NCBI GenBank assembly: GCA_964520785.1
Contig: CAZFQG010000006.1
Location: 1 to 64,000, forward strand
Source of the DNA: CAZFQG01 sp964520785
GTDB lineage: Bacteria; Planctomycetota; Planctomycetia; Pirellulales; Thermoguttaceae
DNA length: 64,000 nucleotides
Direction: 5' to 3'
Part shown: positions 46,388-55,064 of the stretch, piece by piece
Layout: every line of letters starts with the position of its first letter
How positions within the stretch are numbered: position 1 is the stretch's first letter
The notes under the pieces: generated by a model
What the model was told of the DNA's origin: nothing
Seen by the model: the letters and a program-made list of their open reading frames with translations, nothing else
Databases searched by the model: none
Program-made: the position numbers and the translations under genes

Positions 46388-47017
46388 ATGAAGCTGACGA
46401 CTATCTTTTGCCTTGTCATTTTCTGCTGCGCCGTTCCCCTGGCGGCCCAAGAACCGCCGACGATCAATCCGTTCGGGCAACGCGCGGACGAGCAATTGGA
46501 GGAAGCCCGGCCGGGCTACATGGAATTGTCGGACGGAGAGATCATCTACGGGATGATCTATCTCACGCGGGATCATCGGCTGAAGATTTACGACCCTACG
46601 CTAAAGCGCCAGCGGGAGATACCGCTGACGCCGGTCAAGGAGATCGAGATGAAAGTGGAAAAGGAGTGGAACCAGAAAGAATGGCGGTTTAAGGAGTTGG
46701 CCAACGACGAGAAGTACTTCACCGGGCGAACCTATCCGGTCCGCGAATATGTCTGCACGCTGACGCTCAAGGACGACCGCAAAATCACCGGGCCCCTCTC
46801 GGGCCTGGTTTACATTAAACAGGGCGATCCGGACGCGCAGGCCGAGGATGTCTGCCGACGCGAGATCGAACCGAGACGATTTTTGCTGAACAAACGGCAG
46901 AAAGGGGAGATCGGGGCCGAGCTGGAGTCGCTCGTTTATGTGAAGCGGATCAAGCTGGGGGAGGGGATGATCGAGGAGGGGAAACGCTCGGCCCGGCAAG
47001 GAAAAAGGCAGAAGTGA
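46388..47017 (+). CDS. Hypothetical secreted protein
   Basis: GGAGGAG before the ATG; 209 residues. Signal peptide (KLTTIFCLVIFCCAVPLAAQ), then ELSDGEIIYGMIYLTRDHRL and PVREYVCTLTLKDDRKITGP, beta-rich and similar to planctomycete proteins found between MoxR and vWA genes. It lies 45 bp after moxR, so probably one operon. No enzyme motif. Confidence 0.7.
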   Translation: MKLTTIFCLVIFCCAVPLAAQEPPTINPFGQRADEQLEEARPGYMELSDGEIIYGMIYLTRDHRLKIYDPTLKRQREIPLTPVKEIEMKVEKEWNQKEWRFKELANDEKYFTGRTYPVREYVCTLTLKDDRKITGPLSGLVYIKQGDPDAQAEDVCRREIEPRRFLLNKRQKGEIGAELESLVYVKRIKLGEGMIEEGKRSARQGKRQK

Positions 47018-47208
47018 AGACCCCCCGGGGGGGTGGCCCCCCAAGTCCCTTGCCACTCCGGGTAGCCACGATAGCGCTGCTGCCGGGATTGCCCCGATAG
47101 CTTGCCTATCGGGGTGCCGCGGGCATAAGAGATTTGGTGAGAACCGGGATTTCGGACATGTGGACGAAAACCTGTTTTGTTTCGTTCCCCCTTGAAAGAT
47201 AGTACCGA
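47018..47208. other. Intergenic palindromes
   Basis: Contains CCCCCCGGGGGGG near 47,024 and a perfect 9-bp inverted repeat CCCCGATAG (47092-47100)/CTATCGGGG (47106-47114) with a 5-base loop. No T-run follows, so a factor-dependent terminator or repeat element is as likely as an intrinsic terminator. Confidence 0.45.
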
Positions 47209-49455
47209 TTGTTTGACATCACCTTAGAACAGGGAAGCACGATTTCGACGATGCTCGTCGTCGCGGCGGGCGCGTTGGGGTTGTGTTTCGTGTTCTATTA
47301 TCGCGCATTCGGTCTTCTGAAGCGGCGGCAGTGGGGCACGCTCTTGGCCCTGCGGGGGGTGGCGGTTCTCATAGTCATTCTGCTGCTGTTCCGGCCCGTC
47401 TTCACCTACTATAAAGACACTGAAGAGAAGGCCTCGGTCGTTTTCCTGGTGGATACTTCCTCGTCAATGAGTATCTCCGATGACGCGACCGGCCGGCCGC
47501 GTTACGACCGCGCGCGGGATCGTGTCCAGGCGTGGTGGGAGAAGCTTCAAAACGACTTCAATCTCCATCTGATCGCCTTTTCCGAGAGAGCCGTGCGGCT
47601 GGACGACGTGCGGATGCTTTCCGGGACGCTCGCCGACGGCAAGGCGACGTCGTTATCGAGGGCGTTGGTCGCCGCGTCCAGACAAGTGCCGAAGAAGAAT
47701 CTCGAGGCGGTCGTGATGCTTTCCGACGGCGTCCATAACTCGGCGCGGAGCCCTCTGGAGGTCGCGCGGAAGATCGGCGTACCAGTGCATACCGTGGGAG
47801 TCGGAGCGAGCTTGAAAAGCGATATCACTTACCGCGACATCCAACTGACCGGGCTCGACTGCCCCGACCGGCTTCTCGTGAACAACAAGGCGAGGATCCG
47901 CGCATCGGTCGAGGGGATCGGTCTGGCCGGGCGGGTCACCAGGGTAATTCTCAAGGAGGACGATCGGATCGTGGAGGAGAAGGAACTCACGCTGGATGAA
48001 GTGGAGGGACCGCAGGAGGTCGAATTCGAGTTCCGCCCCACGAAGACGGGCCGCCATACGTACACCGTTACCGTCGAACCGGCCGCCGAGGAGAAGATCA
48101 CGGAGAACAACGAACGGTGCGCCGTCGCCATCGTCGTCGAGGCGGGGATGCGGGTGCTCTACATCGAGGGGACGCTCCGCGCGGAATACGGTGCTTTGGT
48201 CGACCGATTCCTGTCGAAAGACCCCGACCTCGAGTTTTGCGCGCTGGTGCAAACGCGGCCGAATTTCTTCCTTCGGCGGACGAACATCGAGGGGCTTTCG
48301 TTCGAGGCGATTCCGACCACCCAGGAGGAAATCGACCAGTTCAACGTCTTCATCATCGGCGATCTGGATTCGACCTATTTGAAACCGGAAGTGCAGGCCC
48401 TGCTGGAAAAACGGATCCGCGAGGGGGCGGGGCTCGTCATGCTTGGCGGGTATCATGGACTGGGACCGGGGGGCTACGCGGAAACACCCATCAGCCGGAT
48501 TCTGCCGGTGACGCTCGGCTCGCGCGAGGTGGGGCAGGTGACCGATCCGTTTTTGCCGGAGCTGACGCCGGAGGGGGTCCGGCATCCGATCTTCGCGAAC
48601 ATCGCCGAGTTCTTCCCGACGCAAAACGGCCCCGCTAAAACGGCCGGTCTGCCACCGTTGGACGGTTGCACCCGCGTGGAGGGAACGCTTCCCACGGCGA
48701 GCGTGTTGGCGACGTGCCCGATGACCGAGAATCAGATGCCGGTCCTGGCGGTTCACAGCGTCGACCGCGGGCGGACGGCCGTCTTCTGCGGCGACACGAC
48801 CCGGGGCTGGCAGCAGGGTCCCAGGGCGTTGGGCCAGGACTCCCCGTTTTTGCGTTTTTGGGGGCAGATGGTCCGCTGGCTTGCCGGCCGGCAGGGGGAG
48901 GTCGAGACGACCGCGGGGATTTCCGGCGCGACCGACAAAGGATACTATGAACCGGAGGAGACCGTCACTCTCTCGGCGATCGTCCGCGACGAAAAGGGAG
49001 AGGGGGCGACCGGAGCGGCGGTCGTCGCAAAGGTTCGCGGCCCTGCCGGGCGCGTCGAGGAGGTGAAGCTCACCGCCATCCCCGGGCCCGGCGGGCACTA
49101 CCAGGCTTCGTACGAACCGAAGGAGCCGGGGACGTACGAAATCGTCATGGATGCCAAGGTCGGCGAGCTGACCGTTTCGACCCCGCCGATCAACTGCGAA
49201 GTCGGCCGCCCCCATTTGGAATTCGAGAAGCTCGATCTGGACGAGAAGATGCTTAGCGAGATCGCCTCCGCCTCCGGGGGCCGCTACATCCACATCACCA
49301 CGGCCGACCACCTGATCGAACAACTCGACCGTAGCGTCCGCAAAGACCGCATCTACCTGGAACGTCGCCTGTATTGGCCACCCCTGTTCTGGGTGATTTT
49401 CGTCGCGGCCTTGTCGGCGGAATGGTTGCTCAGAAGGCGGTTCCAGTTGCGATGA
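47209..49455 (+). CDS. Large vWA membrane protein (BatA/glutamine-amidotransferase-like)
   Basis: The TTG at 47209 fits the family start MFDITLEQGSTIST; 748 residues. Two N-terminal membrane helices (MLVVAAGALGLCFVFYYRAF; GVAVLIVILLLFRPVF), then a vWA domain with the MIDAS motif DTSSSMSIS, Ig-like regions (RIRASVEGIGLAGRVTRVIL), a class I amidotransferase-like fold without its catalytic Cys (VIGDLDSTYLKPEV, GLVMLGGYHGLGPGGYAETP), more beta domains and a C-terminal helix LFWVIFVAALSAEWLLR. Such proteins partner MoxR ATPases. Cell-envelope function is likely; details unknown. Confidence 0.88.
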   Translation: MFDITLEQGSTISTMLVVAAGALGLCFVFYYRAFGLLKRRQWGTLLALRGVAVLIVILLLFRPVFTYYKDTEEKASVVFLVDTSSSMSISDDATGRPRYDRARDRVQAWWEKLQNDFNLHLIAFSERAVRLDDVRMLSGTLADGKATSLSRALVAASRQVPKKNLEAVVMLSDGVHNSARSPLEVARKIGVPVHTVGVGASLKSDITYRDIQLTGLDCPDRLLVNNKARIRASVEGIGLAGRVTRVILKEDDRIVEEKELTLDEVEGPQEVEFEFRPTKTGRHTYTVTVEPAAEEKITENNERCAVAIVVEAGMRVLYIEGTLRAEYGALVDRFLSKDPDLEFCALVQTRPNFFLRRTNIEGLSFEAIPTTQEEIDQFNVFIIGDLDSTYLKPEVQALLEKRIREGAGLVMLGGYHGLGPGGYAETPISRILPVTLGSREVGQVTDPFLPELTPEGVRHPIFANIAEFFPTQNGPAKTAGLPPLDGCTRVEGTLPTASVLATCPMTENQMPVLAVHSVDRGRTAVFCGDTTRGWQQGPRALGQDSPFLRFWGQMVRWLAGRQGEVETTAGISGATDKGYYEPEETVTLSAIVRDEKGEGATGAAVVAKVRGPAGRVEEVKLTAIPGPGGHYQASYEPKEPGTYEIVMDAKVGELTVSTPPINCEVGRPHLEFEKLDLDEKMLSEIASASGGRYIHITTADHLIEQLDRSVRKDRIYLERRLYWPPLFWVIFVAALSAEWLLRRRFQLR

Positions 49456-49665
49456 TTCGTGTCGGCGAGACGCTTTCCCACCTGATGCTCGCGGTTTGCA
49501 CGTGCCATGGTTGCGTTTGACTCATCTTGGCGTTTTGCCTTGTGACTCGCGGAGTGACCGTCTCGCCGAGCGTGGGGGTGAGAATCGGCGAGACGGCTTT
49601 CCACTCCACTGTCAAGGGATTGCCTTCGTCCTTTGTTTTCGCGATGGCGTGTCTTGGCCAACTCG

Positions 49666-51144
49666 TTAACTCGTTGCCGTTACCGGAGACCTCAATCCCA
49701 CGCCGCTTCCGACGCCGACCGGCAGCGTCGTGGCGTCGACTCCGGCCACGAAGGACGGCGGGTAGGCGTAGATGCCGTGTTCCGTAACGTCGAGCCCTTC
49801 AATTTCTTCCGCCTCGCTCACGCGGAGGCCCACGGTCTTCTTGATCAAGTAGAAGATCGTGAAACTCACCGGGAATGCCCAGGCGAAGGCGGCTCCCACG
49901 CCGATGGCTTGCGTAATCAGTTGTGCGGTTCCACCACCGTGGACGAGTCCGAACTCCGCGCCGAAAAGGCCGACGGCGAGCGTGCCCCACGCGCCGCATA
50001 CACCATGTACGGAGACGGCGCCGACGGGATCGTCCACCCGGATATTGTCGATAAGCACGCAGGATAGGACCACGAGTATCCCGGCGGCGAGTCCGGTAAG
50101 GGCCGCATAAGGCACCGGGATGCAGTCGCAACCGGCGGTAATACCGACGAGACCGGCCAGGGCGCCGTTGAGGGCGAACGAGGGGTCCGGTTTTTTGAAC
50201 AATATCCAGGAGATGACCATCGCTCCGACGGCGCCGGCCGCGGCGGAGATGTTCGTCGTCATGGCGATGAAGGCGAAGCTCCCGCCGCCGACGGCCGTGG
50301 TGCTGCCGGGGTTGAATCCGAACCAGCCGAGCCACAGAATAAAGACTCCCAACGCCGCCAGAGGGATGTTATGGCCGGGGATCGGGGTGGTTTTCCTTCC
50401 CGAGTACTTCCCGAGTCGAGGGCCGAGGACGATCGCTCCCGCGAGGGCGGCCCATCCGCCGATGGAATGGACAACCGTCGAGCCGGCGAAGTCGAGAAAA
50501 CCGATTCCCTCCAGCCAACCTCCGTCGCTGAAAAGACCATTCCAGGCCCAGGACCCGAAAATCGGGTAGACGAAGGCGGTGATCGCGACCGTATAGATCA
50601 AGTAGCTGCTGAACTTCGTCCGTTCCGCCATCGCGCCGCTGACGATGGTGGCGGCGGTGGCGCAAAACACCGTTTGGAAGAGTAGAAACGCCCAATTGAA
50701 GCTTTCCGCGCCGGCATCGTAGAAAAAGCTGCTGGTCCCGAAAAGGCCGCCCATCGCCGGCGCGCCGAACATCAGGCCGAATCCGACGAACCAGAACAGA
50801 ATACTCCCCAAGGAAAAGTCCATCAGGTTCTTCATGATGATATTGCAAGCGTTCTTCGCCCTCGTGAATCCGGTCTCCACCAGCGCGAACCCGGCTTGCA
50901 TAAAGAAGACCAGAAAGGCGGCAAGGCATGTCCAGAGGGTGTTTAATTCTCCGTAAAGCGCGCCGTTGGCCACGGCTCCCTCCTCGTCGAGTTCCAAAGC
51001 GGACGTTTTTAGGACGTCCAACTTCCGCTCGACCGACATCGCCTCCCACGTCACCGAGGACTCCTCCGCGAGGGCTACGCCGCCCGCTAGGCTCACAACG
51101 CATATTGTGACACCCGAAATGAAACACCAGGGACTCGTTCGCAT
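49666..51144 (-). CDS. amtB: Ammonium transporter, AmtB family
   Basis: GGAGAG 6 bases before the ATG at 51144; 492 residues. A signal-like N-terminus is followed by about 11 membrane helices. Family motifs: FFMQAGFALVETGFTRAKNA, FVYPIFGSWAWNGLFSDGGW, GFLDFAGSTVVHSIGGWAAL, GWFGFNPGS and the twin-His pore. It conducts ammonium/ammonia across the inner membrane. No glnK/glnB gene is adjacent, unlike the usual glnK-amtB pair; regulation by PII elsewhere is assumed. Upstream promoter not located. Confidence 0.94.
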   Translation of the reverse strand: MRTSPWCFISGVTICVVSLAGGVALAEESSVTWEAMSVERKLDVLKTSALELDEEGAVANGALYGELNTLWTCLAAFLVFFMQAGFALVETGFTRAKNACNIIMKNLMDFSLGSILFWFVGFGLMFGAPAMGGLFGTSSFFYDAGAESFNWAFLLFQTVFCATAATIVSGAMAERTKFSSYLIYTVAITAFVYPIFGSWAWNGLFSDGGWLEGIGFLDFAGSTVVHSIGGWAALAGAIVLGPRLGKYSGRKTTPIPGHNIPLAALGVFILWLGWFGFNPGSTTAVGGGSFAFIAMTTNISAAAGAVGAMVISWILFKKPDPSFALNGALAGLVGITAGCDCIPVPYAALTGLAAGILVVLSCVLIDNIRVDDPVGAVSVHGVCGAWGTLAVGLFGAEFGLVHGGGTAQLITQAIGVGAAFAWAFPVSFTIFYLIKKTVGLRVSEAEEIEGLDVTEHGIYAYPPSFVAGVDATTLPVGVGSGVGLRSPVTATS

Positions 51145-51587
51145 GGTACTCTCCAAAAGTCTTCTCATGAACCACCTGAAATCACAATCGTTTCATTGCG
51201 TTAACCGAACCTTGAAATCAACGTTTTCACCCCCGATGCGGAAATATGGAGCAAATGGGTCAAAGGGAATCGGGCTGGGTCCGAGGGTGCCGCCCGGCCG
51301 TTTTGCGGGGAGCGTTGCGGCTATCTGAAACCCCGCAACGACGATGGACGGAGCTTCCGCAACGCGCGTGCCGAAAACGACCGCCCTGGTTCGCGTCCGG
51401 ACCCGAACCCCTTCATTTCAAAGCGTTTACGACCAATTAAAACGGCCCGATCCTCGCAGTTGTCGTCTCAGAAAACACAGAATGCGCATTATGGGGGCAC
51501 CTGGTGCCCAGAGTATCGACAATCGAGCGACTTTTTTGGGATAAATCCCACCCAGTCTCGGACCGTCCTCCTCATTAAAATGGACCG
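51145..51587. other. Intergenic, amtB leader and island edge
   Basis: About 440 bases with no supported gene. It includes the leader of amtB (minus strand) and, near 51,495-51,509, an inverted repeat GGGCAC-ctg-GTGCCC. Left of 51,600 the sequence is the broken 3' end of the amidase gene. Confidence 0.45.
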
Positions 51588-52367
51588 TTAATGCCTTCGA
51601 CCGAGAGTTCCTCCCCAGAGGCCAAAGAATTCCGGACCCAAGGGATTGCGAGCACGAGTCGGCTTTAGCCCGAAGAGGCTACAGCAGGAGGCCGGGATGC
51701 GGATTGACCCGCCCCCGTCGCTGGCACTGGCGATGGGGACAATTCCGGCCGCCACCGCCGCGGCCGACCCGCCGGAGGAACCCCCGGCAGTCCGCTCCAG
51801 GTTCCAAGGATTTCGCGTAATCCCGTGCAGGGCCGATTCGGTAACGGCGGCGATTCCGCCTTCCGGAGAGTGCGTCCGCCCGAACAGCACCAGACCGGCG
51901 CGGCGGTAGCGCTCGATCACGGTGTCGTCGCGCCGAGGTTTGTGGCCCTGAAAGAGCCGCGAACCCTCGGAACACTCGACGCCTTCCATCCAGAAGAACA
52001 AATCCTTCACCAAGAACGGCACCCCGGTGAACGGCCCGTCCGGCAGGCCGTCCTTGATGGCCTGCCGGGCCTGGTCATAGAGTTTTACCACAATCGCATT
52101 GATCTTCGGATTGACCGCCTCCGCCCGAGCGATGGCCGCTTCGAGCAACTCCTCGGGCTTCAGCTCCTTCTTGCGCACGAGTTCCGCCAGTCCCAACGCG
52201 TCGTACTGGGCGTACTCGTTGTAGGGGATGGAAGCGGAACCGGTGGTATCAGCGGCCGGGCTATTCTTGGGGACGGCGGCGGCCACCAGGGCGCCGCCGG
52301 CGACTTTGAGTGCCGCCCGGCGGTCGAGGCGGGGTTCCCGCCGGTCAGACTCGTATTCTCGGATCAT
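51588..52367 (-). pseudogene. Tat-exported amidase, truncated
   Basis: 259 residues against about 480 in the family. Tat signal (DRRAALKVAGGALVAAAVPK) followed by the amidase-signature core: GVPFLVKDLFFWMEG with the catalytic Lys, and the TAGGSSGGSAAAVAAGIVPI block with the Ser-cisSer-Lys triad serines. After SIRIPASCCSLFGLKPTRAR the sequence is replaced by NPLGPEFFGLWGGTLGRRH and a stop, so the C-terminal half that closes the active site is lost. No later fragment of it is found to the left, so a deletion rather than a point change is likely. Probably inactive. Confidence 0.8.
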
Positions 52368-52699
52368 GGTCGTCGCCCTCGCGTAAAGCGCAATTCGTAA
52401 TCGGGTTCAGGGCTTCCGTCCACGAAACGGTTCGTCTGTCTCCAGATGAAGAGGTTGGGCCCTTTTTTCTCGAGGACGATGTCTCCACGGATAGGCTTTT
52501 CGTTCTCATCGAGGCCTCGGAGCGTTCCTTTCCAGTGCGAGGGGTCCTGAACCGTGTAGCGGCCGTTTATGGACCGTTCGAGCGCCGCGCCGCGAATCGT
52601 TCCCATTCGCACGAAGCGGCTCTTGCCGATACTCGCGCGCTTGCGGAAGTCGCCTGGATCGATGCGCTCGCTTCCGTGCAGAGGCGTAAGTAGGAGCAA
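52364..52699 (-). CDS. Hypothetical protein upstream of the amidase
   Basis: 111 residues ending in an ATGA overlap with the amidase start. The C-terminal half reads as a compact beta domain (INGRYTVQDPSHWKGTLRGL, GDIVLEKKGPNLFIWRQTNR). The N-terminus has no clear signal, so it may itself be a fragment. Unknown function. Confidence 0.5.
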   Translation of the reverse strand: MLLLTPLHGSERIDPGDFRKRASIGKSRFVRMGTIRGAALERSINGRYTVQDPSHWKGTLRGLDENEKPIRGDIVLEKKGPNLFIWRQTNRFVDGSPEPDYELRFTRGRRP

Positions 52700-52896
52700 C
52701 AGACCGTCGCGGTCGATTTGGCGTTCCTGGCGTGGGAGTATTGAACTTGCTCCGGGACCGGAGGGCAGAGATGAACACCGCGGACGTGCGGGTCTGCCGC
52801 CTCACTACCCGATCCACAGTTTTCATGGTTTTCGGAAAGCTACGTTTTCCTAGCAACCTCAATCTGGTCGCGCCGCCTCCACAACGGCCGCTCTGG

Positions 52897-53388
52897 TCAA
52901 TCGGCGCGGGCAACAACAGACACGAGGCGGAGCGGCATTCGCGAGGATGCCCAAATATGAATACGATCTCCGCCCCCCCAACTGCTTCTGGTCCCATTGT
53001 CGATTCCGTCGCGGTGACGGTTGACCGAGAGGCCCAACCCGTCGATTGGGATGATGCGGTCGCCAGGTTCCTGCTCAACACGGTTCGCAAGAACGCTCGA
53101 CCCACCGCTGGCGGCGTACTTTTCTTTCGTCAGTAGCGTCCAGTCCCGCCCGAGCGTGCAGACGAAGAAGAACTTCAGGCCGTAGAAATGGGTCAGAAAC
53201 GTACCTCGGGCGACGCAGACCTCGTCGCGCAGGTACAGGAGATACGTGCGAACCTGCTCTTCGCTGAGCCGGTCCGGGGCCGCCGTAGTGGGCGGCCAGC
53301 TTGCGTACGGCGGCAACATGGGTCTGCTGGGTATGATTGATCCCGCCAGTTCCATGTCCTCGATCATCCGTTTTCGCAGTTCGGTCAT
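52897..53388 (-). pseudogene. Tyrosine recombinase (integrase) N-terminal fragment
   Basis: GAGGAT precedes the ATG at 53388. The first 80 residues (MTELRKRMIEDMELAG, RLSEEQVRTYLLYLRDEVCV, TFLTHFYGLKFFFVCTLGRDW) are the SAM-like N-terminal DNA-binding domain of phage-type integrases that accompany IS91-like elements. After LLTKEK the sequence becomes unrelated, and the catalytic domain with R-H-R-Y is missing. It marks an old mobile-element insertion. Confidence 0.75.
52957..53136 (+). CDS. Small soluble protein, C-terminus probably altered
   Basis: GAGGATG 8 bases before the ATG; 59 residues. SGPIVDSVAVTVDREAQPVD and WDDAVARFLLNTVRKN look like a short conserved planctomycete protein. The last residues (ARPTAGGVLFFRQ) cross into sequence shared with the broken recombinase on the other strand near 53,120, so the end may be artificial. 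Function unknown. Confidence 0.5.
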   Translation: MNTISAPPTASGPIVDSVAVTVDREAQPVDWDDAVARFLLNTVRKNARPTAGGVLFFRQ

Positions 53389-53568
53389 CGTGGTATCCTC
53401 ACAAAGAGACTCCAGAACTCCCGGCCACGGCGGCCGGAAATTCGAACATACCACGAAATCCCACCCACCCCCTTCAACTCACCGCACCACTCCCGCGGCG
53501 ATGCCGCTTGGTTCAATCGCTCTTACGAGCACACTACGAACGGGGAGGGCCCCCTTTCCGCCTGGGAG
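53389..53568. other. Gap with no supported gene
   Basis: Region between the integrase remnant and a possible small membrane-protein ORF; nothing recognised. Confidence 0.4.
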
Positions 53569-53742
53569 ATGCTTGGCTGGCTGGAGTTGAACTGCTGGAC
53601 GACGGTGGCGCTGGCTCCGTTTTTGTACTGGGTGAACGGGCCGGCGGTGTCGACGGATCAGTTCGTGGTGCGAACGATTCTGGTGAGCGTGGCAATGGTG
53701 GGGGGCGCGACGACGCGGATTGCGCGGTGGGTTCGCCGATAG
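53569..53742 (+). CDS. Possible small membrane protein
   Basis: 57 residues: MLGWLELNCWTTVALAPFLY, then QFVVRTILVSVAMVGGATT and a basic tail WVRR. Two hydrophobic stretches and a positive end suit a small membrane protein. The only GGGAG is directly against the ATG, so the start signal is poor. Low confidence. Confidence 0.33.
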   Translation: MLGWLELNCWTTVALAPFLYWVNGPAVSTDQFVVRTILVSVAMVGGATTRIARWVRR

Positions 53743-53767
53743 GGGGGCCGAAGACCGCGAGGGAGGC

Positions 53768-55030
53768 CTACCGGCACCGCAGGAGCGACATCACGGCCAT
53801 CGCCGTGCCGTACTGCTGGTGGTAGTCGTAGAGGGGATAGTCCCACCAACTGCCGTCCTTCTCTTGCAGCTTCAGGAGGATCGTCGCGAGGTGATCCTGG
53901 AAGTGGGCGCGTTCGTCGGCCGGAATTTCGTCGATGCACCGCGCGGCGTAGTAGTGGCCGTAGTAGAAGAAGTATCCGGCAACGGCGAACCAGGACTCGT
54001 GGGGAATGGGCCGCTTCCGGCCCATGTCGAGCCAGAGGTTCCTGGCAAAGAGGCGGTCGAGCCAGGTCTTCATGATGGGAAGAGTCGTCGCTTCGTCTTC
54101 CCAGAGGAACATGGCCACGTTGCACGCCTGCGACCGGCCGACGCTGCCGCCCGCCCTATTGATCGGATACATAGGACGTATGACGTGCTGCTGGCTATAG
54201 GCGTAGCAGAAGTCGGGCTTCCGCTGCCGGCGGATGGATTCCATGCCTTCCTTCAGCAGCTTCTCGGAGATTTCGACGCCGGCGGCATTCTTCGCGTCGT
54301 GCATGCCGACGAGAACGGTCGCGGTCACGAAGCAGTTGGAATTGCCGGCGGGGCGCTGCGTCTGGGCGACGAAATCGTAGTAGCCCCAGCCCCCGTCCAG
54401 GAACTGGTAGCGGCGGAGCAGATCGACCTGCTTTTCCATGCACGTCTTGATCTTTTCGCGGCGCGCCTCGTCCTCGGGGAGGCGGTCGTACATTTTCGCG
54501 AAGGCGGTGAGGGCATAGGCATGTCCCCACGTGTTGTACAAGGCGACACCGTCGGCCCGGCGGAGCTTGGGGGCGTACTCGAGCATCCACGCCTCCCCTT
54601 TTTCGAGTGCATCGAGCGCCTCTTTCCGCGTATCGCCGCTCTCGATCAACGCGGTAACGCACAGCGACGTCACCGCGGTACGGAAGGCGTGATGCGCGCC
54701 GGGAACCGGGGCGAAGATATTCAGCGACTTCGTCCGCGTGGCCGAACCCCAGGAGCCGTTCTTGTTCTGCCGGGCCACGAGAAAGTCGACGCCGCCGCGA
54801 ATCGCCTCGTCAATCGCTTCTCGCCCCGGGGGCTCGACCGGGTTCGGCTTGGGACCGATCTCCGCCGGATTGAGGGGCGTTTGGGCGGAGGACGAAGCCG
54901 TTTCTTCGGCTCGGGTGGCTTGGCTCGACTCCGCTTCGTTCCGGGCGGCAAGCGGCCGCGAAACAAGCATGGTGCCGCCAAAGACCGAGAGACACAACAG
55001 GAAAACGCGGAGAGGACGTATGATGCGCAT
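53768..55030 (-). CDS. Secreted squalene-oxidase/prenyltransferase-repeat protein
   Basis: 420 residues with a signal peptide (LRVFLLCLSVFGGTMLVSRP). Alpha/alpha-toroid repeats: IRGGVDFLVARQNKNGSWGS, RRYQFLDGGWGYYDFVAQTQ, LQEKDGSWWDYPLYDYHQQY. The catalytic DxDD of terpene cyclases is not seen. In planctomycetes such proteins are frequent and of unknown role. The next gene upstream in the same direction is the HlyD-like adaptor, so they may be one unit. Confidence 0.85.
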   Translation of the reverse strand: MRIIRPLRVFLLCLSVFGGTMLVSRPLAARNEAESSQATRAEETASSSAQTPLNPAEIGPKPNPVEPPGREAIDEAIRGGVDFLVARQNKNGSWGSATRTKSLNIFAPVPGAHHAFRTAVTSLCVTALIESGDTRKEALDALEKGEAWMLEYAPKLRRADGVALYNTWGHAYALTAFAKMYDRLPEDEARREKIKTCMEKQVDLLRRYQFLDGGWGYYDFVAQTQRPAGNSNCFVTATVLVGMHDAKNAAGVEISEKLLKEGMESIRRQRKPDFCYAYSQQHVIRPMYPINRAGGSVGRSQACNVAMFLWEDEATTLPIMKTWLDRLFARNLWLDMGRKRPIPHESWFAVAGYFFYYGHYYAARCIDEIPADERAHFQDHLATILLKLQEKDGSWWDYPLYDYHQQYGTAMAVMSLLRCR

Positions 55031-55064
55031 GGGATCGCTTCTTGCTGAAAGGGAAAGGGCGACG

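Noticed and set aside
47653..49323. 556-codon minus-strand frame
   Set aside because: Antisense of the vWA protein, which has a MIDAS motif and membrane helices.
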